Shown piece by piece: positions 22,611 to 34,003 of a DNA stretch of 64,000 bases. Both the position numbers and the translations under genes were made by a program. Source of the DNA: Nemertoderma westbladi (lineage: Eukaryota > Xenacoelomorpha > Nemertodermatida > Nemertodermatidae); the NCBI GenBank assembly GCA_032718475.1, contig JAUCBJ010001551.1, positions 1-64,000 of the forward strand, in the 5' to 3' direction. The notes beneath the pieces are model-generated. The model had not been told where the DNA came from. It saw only the letters and a list, made by a program, of their open reading frames with translations, and did no database searches. The stretch's first letter is position 1, and each line of letters starts with the position of its first letter.

Positions 22611-25600
22611 AGATAATTTAATTCTGAGCTTACATGCAAAAATTTAGGGTCCATTACAAAAGTATACAAATTTTAAGGGCTATTATTTAAACCTATCTTA
22701 CTTTTCGTTATTTTTGATTTAATCACAATTAAAAAAATAAAAATATAATTTATCCAGCGTTAGTCATCAGCTTTACAGCCTCGCTTCCCCTTTGCATCAC
22801 GGGGAGCTCCTCGACAGTGGCAAAGGATGTTGGCCCTTAAAAGGGTTTTGGTTTGAGTTCAGTTTGATTATGCCACAGAATCACGACCCTCTCTAAAAGT
22901 AACATCTCTGATTCTGTCGGGTCAGAGTAAAACGCGGATCCGGATTCTATCATTTAACATTGTCCCTATGGAAGTCGTCGACTGAATTTACATTTTTTGG
23001 GTGTAATCTGCGGATCCGCGCCCTGCTAAATTTACCGAATCCGTAACCGAGTGTAAAATGCGGATTGGCCTTTTTTCAGATCCGGAACGGAGTGTAAAGC
23101 GCGGATTCATGTTTTAGGCTAAATCCTGAACGGAGTGTAAAACGCGGATTCATATTTCTACTGAATCCGGGATTGGGTGTAAAATACGGATTAAAGTTTA
23201 TTACAAAGTTTTAATGAATCCGGGAAGGGGTGTAAAACGGGGAGTCTAGTTAATTACTAAGTTTTATTGGGTCCGGAATGGAGTGTAAAACATGGATTTA
23301 CGTTAATTACAAAGTTTTATTGGATCCGGAATGGAGTGTAAAACACGGATTTACGTTAATTACCAAGTTTTATGTAAAACACGGATTTACGTTAATTACT
23401 AAGTTTTATTGGATCCGGTTAATTACTAAGTTTTATTGGATCCGGAATGGAGTGTAAAACACGGATTTACGTTAATTACTAAGTTTTATTGGATCCGGAA
23501 TGGAGTGTAAAACACGGATTTACGTTAATTACCAAGTTTTATTGGGTCCGGAATGGAGTGTAAAACACGGATTTACGTTAATTACCAAGTTTTGTTGGAT
23601 CCGGAACGGAGTGTAAAACACGGATTTATGTTAATTACCAAGTTTTATTGGGTCCGGAATGGAGTGTAAAACACGGATTTACGTTAATTACCAAGTTTTA
23701 TTGGGTCCGGAATGGAGTGTAAAACGCGGATTTATGTTAATTACCAAGTTTTATTGGGTCCGGAATGGAGTGTAAAACACGGATTTACGTTAATTACCAA
23801 GTTTTATTGGGTCCGGAATGGAGTGTAAAACACGGATTTACATTAATTACCAAGTTTTATTGGATCCGGAATGGAGTGTAAAACACGGATTTTCGTTAAG
23901 TACCAAGTTTTGTTGGATCCAGAATGGAGTGTAAAACACGGATTTTCGTTAATTACCAAGTTTTGTTGGATCCGGAATGGAGTGTAAAACACGGATTTTC
24001 GTTAAGTACCAAGTTTTGTTGGATCCGGAATGGAGTGTAAAACACGGATTTTTGTTAAGTACCAAGTTTTGTTGGATCCGGAATGGAGTGTAAAACACGG
24101 ATTTACGTTAATTACCAAGTTTTATTGGATCCGGAACGAAGTGTAAAACACGGATTTACGTTAATTACCAAGTTTTGTTGGATCCGGAATGGAGTGTAAA
24201 ACACGGATTTTCGTTAAGTACCAAGTTTTGTTGGATCCGGAATGGAGTGTAAAACACGGATTTACGTTAATTACCAAGTTTTATTGGATCCGGAACGAAG
24301 TGTAAAACACGGATTTACGTTAATTACCAAGTTTTATTGGGTCTGGAATGGAGTGTAAAACACGGATTTACGTTAATTGCCAAGTTTTATTGGATCCGGA
24401 ACGAAGTGTAAAACACGGATTTACGTTAATTATCAAGTTTTATTGGGTCTGGAATGGAGTGTAAAACACGGATTTACGTTAATTACCAAGTTTTATTGGA
24501 TCCGGAACGGAGTGTAAAATACGGATTTACGTTAATTACTAAGTTTTATTGGATCCGGAATGGAGTGTAAAACACGGATTTACGTTAATTGCCAAGTTTG
24601 ATTGGATCCGGAACGAAGTGTAAAACACGGATTTACGTTAATTATCAAGTTTTATTGAGTCCGGAATGGAGTGTAAAATACGGATTTACGTTAATTACCA
24701 AGTTTTATTGGATCCGGAATGAAGTGTAAAACACGGATTTACGTTAATTGCCAAGTTTTATTGGGTCTGGAATGGAGTGTAAAACACGGATTTACGTTAA
24801 TTACTAAGTTTTATTGGATCCGGAATGGAGTGTAAAACACGGATTTACGTTAATTGCCAAGTTTTATTGGATCCGGAACGAAGTGTAAAACACGGATTTA
24901 CGTTAATTATCAAGTTTTATTGAGTCCGGAATGGAGTGTAAAATACGGATTTACGTTAATTACCAAGTTTTATTGGATCCGGAATGGAGTGTAAAACACG
25001 GATTTACGTTAATTACTAAGTTTTATTGGATCCGGAATGGAGTGTAAAACACGGATTTACGTTAATTGCCAAGTTTTATTGGATCCGGAACGAAGTGTAA
25101 AACACGGATTTACGTTAATTATCAAGTTTTATTGAGTCCGGAATGGAGTGTAAAATACGGATTTACGTTAATTACCAAGTTTTATTGGATCCGGAATGGA
25201 GTGTAAAACACGGATTTACGTTAATTGCCAAGTTTTATTGGGTCTGGAATGGAGTGTAAAACACGGATTTTCGTTAATTACCAAGTTTTATTGGATCCGG
25301 AACGAAGTGTAAAACACGGATTTACGTTAATTATCAAGTTTTATTGGGTCTGGAATGGAGTGTAAAACACGGATTTACGTTAATTACCAAGTTTTATTGG
25401 ATCCGGAACGAAGTGTAAAATACGGATTTACGTTAATTATCAAGTTTTATTGGGTCTGGAATGGAGTGTAAAACACGGATTTACGTTAATTACTAAGTTT
25501 TATGGATCCGGAATGGAGTGTAAAACACGGATTGTCGTTAATTACCAAGTTTTATTGGATCCGGAACGAAGTGTAAAACACGGATTTACGTTAATTACCA

Positions 25601-27202
25601 AGTTTTATTGGATCCGGAATGGAGTGTAAAACACGGATTTACGTTAATTACTAAGTTTTATTGGATCCGGAATGGAGTGTAAAATACGGATTTACGTTAA
25701 TTATCAAGTTTTATTGGGTCTGGAATGGAGTGTAAAACACGGATTTACGTTAATTACTAAGTTTTATGGATCCGGAATGGAGTGTAAAACACGGATTGTC
25801 GTTAATTACCAAGTTTTATTGGATCCGGAACGAAGTGTAAAACACGGATTTACGTTAATTATCAAGTTTTATTGGATCCGGAATGGAGTGTAAAACACGG
25901 ATTTACGTTAATTACTAAGTTTTATGGATCCGGAATGGAGTGTAAAACACGGATTGTCGTTAATTACCAAGTTTTATTGGATCCGGAACGAAGTGTAAAA
26001 CACGGATTTACGTTAATTATCAAGTTTTATTGGGTCTGGAATGGAGTGTAAAACACGGATGTACGTTAATTACTAAGTTTTATTGGATCCGGAATGGAGT
26101 GTAAAACACGGATTTACGTTAATTGCCAAGTTTTATTGGATCCGGAACGAAGTGTAAAACACGGATTTACGTTAATTACCAAGTTTTATTGGATCCGGAA
26201 TGGAGTGTAAAACACGGATTTACGTTAATTACTAAGTTTTATTGGATCCGGAATGGAGTGTAAAACACGGATTTATGTTAATTACCAAGTTTTATTGGAT
26301 CCGGTTAATTACTAAGTTTTATTGGATCCGGAATGGAGTGTAAAACACGGATTTACGTTAATTACTAAGTTTTATTGGATCCGGAATGGAGTGTAAAACA
26401 CGGATTTACGTTAATTACTAAGTTTTATTGGATCCGGTTAATTACTAAGTTTTATTGGATCCGGAATGGAGTGTAAAACACGGATTTACGTTAATTACTA
26501 AGTTTTATTGGATAGTAATTAACGTAAATCCATGTTTTACACTCCATTCCGGATCCAATAAAACTTAGTAATTAACCGGATCCAATAAAACTTGGTAATT
26601 AACGTAAATCCGTGTTTTACACCCCTTCTCGGATCCAATAAAACTTGGTAATTAACGTAAATCCGTATTTTACACTCCATTCCGGATTCACAAAATATAT
26701 GAATCCGCGTTTTACACTGCAATATGGATTGCGTATTTCAGAATTCGCATATTACACTCAGTTACGGATTGTATGTAAATCCGGATCCGCCTTTTACACT
26801 AGCAAATCCGGGTCCTGATCCGTATCCGGATCCGCGTTTTACACCTACCCGATTCTGTCAACCATACGTTTTTCTTCACAGTCATCGAAGATTGCACTGG
26901 AACTTGTCATTTTAATTTCTTCTGTTAGGCCTAATTCAGTAAAACTACCAAAGAAACACTAATACCGGTAACTGAATACTGTAATATATTGCAATACAGC
27001 AAAAGTCAGGCAGTAATATCTGTTTAAACAGGGCTGCAACCTGCAAAGCTGATGATTAACGCTGGATAAATTATATTTCTTAAATTGTGATTAAATCACA
27101 AATATTGAAAAGTAAGATAGGTTTAAAGAATAGCCTATAAAATTTTTATACTTTTGTATTGGACCCTAAATTTTTGCATGCAAGCTCAGAATTAAATTAT
27201 CT
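22611..27202. mobile_element. 4.6-kb TIR element with internal 53-bp satellite
   Basis: The left arm from 22611 (agataatttaattctgagct) through about 22785 is the reverse complement, with few changes, of 27030-27202. Shared stretches include gcaaaaatttagggtcc, acctatcttacttttc and ttatccagcgtta. Inside, 22905-22955 and 26815-26870 are also inverted copies of a piece carrying attctgtcgggt and cgcggatccgg. The interior between them is a 53-bp tandem array. No transposase is visible, so it is non-autonomous. A detached inverted piece of its left end sits at 36785-36870. Confidence 0.8.
23040..26840. repeat. 53-bp satellite array
   Basis: Roughly 65-70 tandem copies of a 53-bp unit built from ggatccggaatggagtgtaa, acacggatttacgttaatta and ccaagttttatt. 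Units near 23040-23280 are older and diverged, the centre is homogeneous, and 26514-26690 switches to the reverse orientation. Part of the centre alternates ggatccggaacgaag and gggtctggaatggag units, a two-unit higher order. Confidence 0.95.
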
Positions 27203-28174
27203 TTCGAATGATATATTACACTAAAGTACATGTCTGGCAGTTTTGGCTGGCCAGGGGGGGGGTGGGGCAATCATTATGGAACACCCGGTATATTTATTAA
27301 TAAGTTCTAAGTAAGGAAAAAATTGAAATTTGAATTTACCGCCAATTTTATTCAGATTTTTCTGAAAAAATGTAGCATTTTTCACAATGTAACTACTTCG
27401 TTCTTTTTACTCAATTCGTTTGAATTTTGCAGTGAATGTTCTTGACATATTGGCCAATAAAAATTATTGTTGACAGAATTTTGAAATTTTGATCAGAAGT
27501 GTAATGTTAACTAAAAAATAAAATGTATTTTACTTTGGGGTCAAACATTTTTAAAGCAAAACATATCTTACATTCAAAATTATGTCAACAAGTTTCTTTG
27601 GTCTATATGTCAAGACAATTCACTGAAAATTTCGAACGAATTGATTAAAAAATGACGGAGTAGTTACATTTTAAGTGGAGCAAAAAAAAACGATATAAAT
27701 AATTCCGAGTATAAATAATGCTTTTAAAATTTAAACTTTCCCGCGAAAATAATCTGTCTCTATGTGACTGCCAATATCAATTAATTTAAATAGTTATTTA
27801 TGAATGTTATTAAGGAAGCAGCAGCCGGAACCTTGGCTACGTGGGTCTTCGTGTTCAGTGATTCCAATACTGATTTCAGTTTTGATTTTTTGGTGAATCT
27901 TGTATGTCTGTCTGTCTTTCTGTTTTAGACGTCAACATACAAAAACACACGTTCTAGCTAAATTTCCATCATGGGGGTTTTCGGGTCGCTGATTTCATTT
28001 CCGGTGTCAGTTTTGTGGTTAGCGAAATCTAGGAAACAGACGGGAAATAATGATAATCTTATTTTTTATGGAAACTTATGACGTAGTAAAATCGTCATAT
28101 ACAAGACTAAACATGTTGAGAAGTCACAACTTCCATTCTCAATGTTTTAAATTATTAATATAATGCAGCAGTAT
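27203..28174. other. Non-coding AT-rich stretch with a dispersed repeat
   Basis: No gene found. 27900-28060 (tctgtctgtc, ctagctaaatttcc, gggggttttcgggtcgctga, tttccggtgtcagttttg) is a diverged copy of the repeats at 52430-52640 and 53005-53110. Confidence 0.45.
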
Positions 28175-28865
28175 TTGTGGCGGTATTCCAAAAAAGAGAC
28201 CTTAGGACTTTTTCGTCGATTTTGAGATTTTGACGGATTCTAATAGATAATTTTCTGGAAGGAAGAACAACAAGCGGCTAAGCGAGATCTTTATCCGTTC
28301 CGGAGATATGGAATTATTAATAACACCATCTCCGATGAGTAATCGTCTGTGCTGAAAAATTGAAAATATTGAAATTTAGAAATTTCAAAAATTTTAAATT
28401 TTTCAAAATTTTTTTTTTATTTTTTTCCAAAAAATTTTTTTCAAAAATTTCATTAATTTTTTTAATTTACGCCCCCATGCGGGGCAATTTATTGATATCT
28501 TTATTTATAAAATATATATTAATTAAAATAACACAGTTTTAAGTAAAATAATTTAAATTAAAACATAAATAATATCCTTTAAAAGTAACCAAATAAAGGT
28601 TATATCAACGCTAGACTTTAAAATGATGGGGAAGAGGTACAGGTTAACACATGATAGCGGTTAGCGGCTATTTCGCCGCAGAATTTACAAAAACAATCCG
28701 TCGAGGAAAGGTCGTGAAATGGGGCCGAGAAAATTTTATTGAAAATATATTTCTTATACATACAAAAATCTTTAATAAACTTTTGAACCAATAGAAATTG
28801 ACAAAACTTTAAACGCGTTTTACTATAAATTTACTTTAAGGTCCCTTTCTAGGAATACCGCCACA
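28175..28865. mobile_element. ~690-bp TIR element, AT-rich, non-coding
   Basis: Starts tgtggcggtattccaaaaaa and ends ctaggaataccgccaca, the reverse complement over the first ~14 bases, with a further match of gagacctta to taaggtccc. The interior is AT-rich with phenylalanine/lysine-like low-complexity triplets and no credible protein. Confidence 0.6.
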
Positions 28866-31015
28866 TTGAAGAATTCTCACTAATTACTAATTCTGCCTCT
28901 TTTTATAAATACCATGTACTGGTGTAATGTCGAGTTGTGTTTGTTTATGTTTTAACGGTTTTAATTGTGCTTTCATTCAAGTACATAAAATCTGTTATTA
29001 ATATGAGTTTTATTTTTGAAATTCGAATTTAATCATTTACTATGTTTATTATAAACTAATATGTTACGGGCTAAAACTAAACAACTTATTGATTTCATTC
29101 ATTCTGTCTGCATTGAAATTAATACGGAAGAAATTACCCATTATTTGATATTCAATATTATTCATCCAAGGAATGTCCGTTCACCTAACATTGCTTCCTG
29201 TTTTATCGACCGTTGAAGGATGAAAGCCTGGGTACTGCCTCATTTAAATCACTGTTCTTCAACAGTGCCGCGCTGTCTAAGGATCGAACCTGGGTGGAGC
29301 TAGTCTGTAACATTTTAAAAGCATTGTGCCTATTGTGTGCATTATTGTTAAATAAATCGAAACGTCAGCTGGTTTTTAGAATCTTGATTTCTGAAATCAT
29401 GAAGTTTAAGTTATTTTCGCTTTTAATTTGTGCCTTAAACTGTTGCTGGGATTGAACTTGTTGTTTCAGTGTCAATATTGCGTTCCAGAATGTTACCACC
29501 CACGACATGTTTCTTCTACACTCTATCTGACTAACCACACCCAACAGCTTATCTGTGTTCACATGTAAGCCTTTTGAATGGCCTTCCCTTGCTTTTTTCC
29601 TATTCCCCCCATATAGAACATAGTATAGTGGAGGGACCTCTCTGGAAATAATCCGTCAGAATTCCCGCCCGCGTGGGCGCGTGGCCGAATAAAACTTGCT
29701 TTTTTTTACAAGATGCATAATAATATGTTTTTATATATTAAAAAGCCCTTTTTGGCGTAAACTTAAATTTGTGTTAACAAACTTAAACTTAAATTACATC
29801 AACTTGAGTTTGTTTTAATCCTTAACGACTAAATTATTCTCTAATTTTCAATTTAATTAATTAATTAAATAATAGGATAATAGATTTATTATCATGAAGA
29901 GAAGCATACCAATAAACTAATAATGGCCAGCCGGCTAAGCGAGTGCTGGTCTAAGCCATAGGCCTATAAATAGGTCCATTTCGTCATCGTTCGAGGCACG
30001 TCGCATTGCGTACGTGGATCACGCGAATCTCTTACTATCTTTTATCTGCAATATTTCTTAACTTTATAGTTTATAATATTTTGTGGAATTATACTATCCA
30101 TTGATCCGCTCAACTCCGATTTATTATCATAATAATATTTAAGTAATTATTTAAATATTACTACTAATTAATTAACTTATTATAATATTAATACAAATTT
30201 ATAAAATTAGTATTATTATAATAATAATTAATTAAATTAATTAACAATAATTTGAATAAATATTGCAAATATTAATAAGGAAACATCATATTGGTACTGG
30301 GAGTACTGTTTTGGGTAAAAAATTAAATTCAATTTGAGGTATAAATATTCATTTTTCAGGTATGGTTAATTTTTTGGCGTGAGAACAAATTTAAATTTGG
30401 GTTAAAAATGCAGCTGGTGATGCAAAAAAATATATTTGGTAATTATATGTTGATAATTTTACCAGCCTTATATTGTAGTGATAATGGTTATATCTACCAA
30501 AGGTATATCTTGGCCTGGGTGGTTATAAACTAATAAACCTTGTACGATATGATATTCACACATTAGTTTTTTTTAAAGACATTGATATCCCTGTCCGTAT
30601 GTTATTCCTTTACCTTTTTGCTGCCAAAATTTGTTTGGCAACAATCACGCATCAAATGGAAGTTTATTTTAGCTAATTACATTAATTAGTAATTACAAAC
30701 CACTACAGTGCGTTCGCCATGGTTACTAACTTTATTTCACAGTAACTACAAGGTTTTTACTTATTATCTTAATAATTTGTATGTTTTGTAAATTTTGCCA
30801 CATTGTGAAACTTCTTACTAGACTTTATAGCCTGGCTATACTAAGTACCGCTACAGTCGTGTATCAGTTTATATAAATTCGGGTAAGTAACACTTGCTAT
30901 CTTATCTTTGAATTTTACAAAATTCAGCAATTATTTTTGAGATTGTATAGTTTAACACATTTTGGCCGGTGTGTAGATATAGCTTAGAATAAAATAAGTT
31001 AAATGAAAAATAAGT
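28866..31015. other. Non-coding AT-rich stretch
   Basis: 2.1 kb with no coding frame that I can support. 30110-30260 is nearly pure A/T with TTAATTAA-type palindromes. Nothing else recognised. Confidence 0.45.
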
Positions 31016-31810
31016 GTGAGGGAAGGAAGAGCAACCACTGTGAGGAAAGGAAGAGCAACCAACCACTTTGAGGAAAGGTAGATCAACCACTGTGTGAGAG
31101 GGAATATCAACCACTGTTAAGGAAGGAGGATCAACCACTGTGAGGGAGGAAGATCATCTACTGTTAAGAAAGGAGGAGTAACCACTGTTAGGAAAGGAAG
31201 AGCAACTACTGTGAGGGCTGGAAGAGCAACCACTGTGAGGGAGGGAAGATCAACCACTGCTAAAGAAGGAAGAGCAACCACTTTGAGGAAAGGAAGAGCA
31301 ACCACTGTGAGGAAGGGAAGATCAACCACTGTGAGTGAGGGAAGATCAACCACTGTCAGGAAAGGAAGAGCAACTACTGTGAGGAAAGGAAGAGCAACCA
31401 CTATGAGGAAGGGAAGATCAACCACTGTGAGTGAGGGAAGATCAACCACTGTGAGTGAGGGAAGATCAACCACTGCGAAGGAAGGAAGAGCTACTACTGT
31501 GAGGAACGGAAGAGCAACCACTGTGAGGGAAGGAAGTTCAACCACTGCAAGGGAAGGAAGAGCAACCACTGCGAGGGAAGGAAGAGCAACCACTGCGAGG
31601 AACGGAAGAGCAACCACTGTGAGGAAAGGAAGAGCAACCACTGTGAGGGAAAGAAGAGCAACCACTGTCAGGGAAGGAAGATCAACCACTGCAAAGGAAA
31701 GACGAGCAACCACTGTGAGGGAAGGAAGATCAACCACTGCGAGGGAAGGAAGAGCAACTACTGTGAGGGAAGGAAGTTCAAACACTGTGAGAGAAGGAAG
31801 TGCTCGAGGG
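31016..31810. repeat. 24-bp minisatellite
   Basis: About 33 copies of a 24-bp purine-rich unit, agagcaaccactgtgaggga plus agga, with agatcaac and gttcaacc variants. A 24-bp period without stops keeps both strands open, which produces long spurious frames (T-T-V-R-E-G-R-A on plus, L-P-S-L-T-V-V-A on minus). Confidence 0.95.
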
Positions 31811-31996
31811 TACCTTAACACCCTTGATTCTCTCGGCATTTGGTGGATTCTCCACGACGACAACCCAGTTTATTAAGTGGCTAGCTATCCTTCCATCAAA
31901 CCCCGTACTCCGGGTGCGTCCGTTTCGTTCGTCGGGAACTGAGCTCCACCCTCCCCAGTGCTGGCATACTGTTCCTCCGAGGTGTGCATTCTGCTC

Positions 31997-33672
31997 GGCA
32001 TCGACCTGTGTCCAATGGAGACCCCCATTCTAATGGGGTAGGCGACTCGGAAATTTTTTTTCGAGTTTTCGTTGGTTTCATGTGAAAGAGCATGTGAAAA
32101 ACCCCCAGAGTGCAATTGTACTTCAAAAAAATTAATATTGGCTGATTTGAAGCGATTTTAAAATGCAAAATTAGCAACATCAAAAAATCAGGGCGTTTTA
32201 GGAATTTCCACATTTGATGTCAGCCATAACACAGCAACAGTTGTCAAGCGCAGTTGATTGGCTAATATAAAGTATAATATTACAGTATCTAAAATAAAAC
32301 AAATAATAAATGTAGCTAGTATTTATTTGGATGTGTATTTATATTAGTGTTAAGAATCAATTATAGGATAGCGGTATGGAGGCAAATTATTCATATCAAG
32401 TTAATTATTCTAGAATAATATATTTTTTAATTGGGGCTGAAAGGCCGAAGGCCAGTACAATAAAGTTCAGAGTCTTAGGGTAAACCCAATTATTGTTGTT
32501 AATAATCTCAGAAATATGGGCACCGGTAATTATAGCACAATCAGTATTGCACATAAATAGCAGTAACGACGACGGTTTAAACCGTATAACTTCTACCCTG
32601 ACTAGTAGCCAACTGAATCATAATTAACACTGAGTAACAGTTATATGGACATTGCATGGAAGGTTACACACATTGCTTACTGTATTGGCCTACCAAATAA
32701 ATGCGCGCTACTTGATGGTGTACCGCCCCGCTATTGGTTGGTTTAGCTCCCCTTAGCCACTCCCTGTCTTTCCTGGCCCTGTGTTGGCTTCCCCCTGAGA
32801 TGTGCTGGCATCTCTCTCTCTGGTTGGCAATGTATATTGCCTTGTTCCCTCTAGTATGCAATATTGCGTTAGGCAATATTGCATATCTAATCGTGATTCG
32901 TAAATCACGACTTTCCCCATTCTCCGCTGGGTGGTGCAGCGGATTGGATCCGCTAACACAGCTACTGTCCGTGATAATGTGCAGTTTGTAGGCCAATATA
33001 TTTTGTGTTAGCTATTTAACTGAAATTTGAGTTAGTTACAACTGAACTGTTCTAGAATTATTAATAACTATCAATGCTATTTGAAATTCAATAATTTAAC
33101 TTGTATAAAAATAATTGCAATCGAATCCACAATCTAATCCAAAGTAATCTAAGATTTGAAGCTTAATAAAACATAAATAAGTTACTGGATTTCTACCAAC
33201 TGGCAGTTTTAGCTACAAAATATGTTTTATTTTTATAGCTAACAACTGTACGGTTTGCGAGGAATAATTTATTCTTCTGGAATAGTTAAGCTGTTATGAA
33301 TCAATTGCCGCCATGAGGATATCAATAATGTATTATTAACAAAACACAAAAACACACTAAATAAATATTAGCTACACTATTTATTTTAGTTACTATGAGA
33401 TTTATTTATATTGTATAGTAACCAATGAACATTTACTGCTGCACTAGTGACGTCACTAGTGTAGTTTTCTGAAACGGCCCGATTTTTCGATGTTGCTAAT
33501 TTTTCGTTTTAAAATCGCTATAACTCGGCCATATATTAATTGTCTTAAAGTAAAATTGCTCTGTGGGGTTTTTTCACATGCTCTTTCACATGAAACCAAC
33601 GAAAACTCGAAAAAAAATTTCCGAGTCGTCTACCCCATTGCCAATGCAGACACGGACTGACACCTGAAGATG
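31997..33672. mobile_element. 1.7-kb TIR element with ~200-bp inverted arms
   Basis: The left arm 31997-32210 is the reverse complement of 33470-33672 with scattered mismatches. Shared stretches include aatggggtag, gactcgg followed by an A/T run, tcgagttttcgttggtttca, tgtgaaagagcatgtgaaaa and ttagcaacatc. The interior has no convincing protein. It is a non-autonomous DNA element or a foldback. Confidence 0.8.
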
Positions 33673-33803
33673 CCACCATTTACTATTAATTTTTATTTCT
33701 GTTATATTTGATTGAACTCAACTGTTTAGTTGTTTTTAATATAATAATATGGAAATTAAAAAATTTAGAATAAATTTATAGACAATTAATTTGAATTTGT
33801 TAC

Positions 33804-33995
33804 AGGTTTGGTGTTTAACTGTTTATTTTTTATATATTTACAGGTTTAGTGTTTACCTGTTTATTTTTTATATATTTACAGGTTTAGTGTTTAGCTGTTT
33901 ATTTTTTATATATTTACAGGTTTAGTGTTTACCTGTTTATTTTTTATATATTTACAGGTTTAGTGTTTACCTGTTTATTTTTTATATATTTACAG
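33804..33995 (+). repeat. 38-bp minisatellite carrying tandem 3' splice sites
   Basis: Five to six copies of a 38-bp unit, tttattttttatatatttac followed by aggtttagtgtttacctg. Every unit contains a pyrimidine-rich tract ending in TTTACAG. The last AG (33994-33995) is the apparent acceptor of the EF-hand exon, so the acceptor is present about six times. Confidence 0.9.
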
Positions 33996-34003
33996 GTTTA
34001 GTG

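Noticed and set aside
28360-28542. Phe/Lys-rich 60-codon frame
   Set aside because: Low-complexity A/T homopolymer translation inside a TIR element.
29213-29455. 80-codon frame with a Cys/Leu-rich C-terminus
   Set aside because: No splice context, no recognisable domain and no codon signature distinct from the AT-rich surroundings.
31117-31876. Long open frames on both strands (about 248 and 221 codons)
   Set aside because: A 24-bp minisatellite with no stop in several frames. Both strands being open equally argues against coding.
32664-32996. Frames of about 70-110 codons on both strands
   Set aside because: They lie inside the 1.7-kb TIR element, overlap each other on opposite strands and show no known motif.
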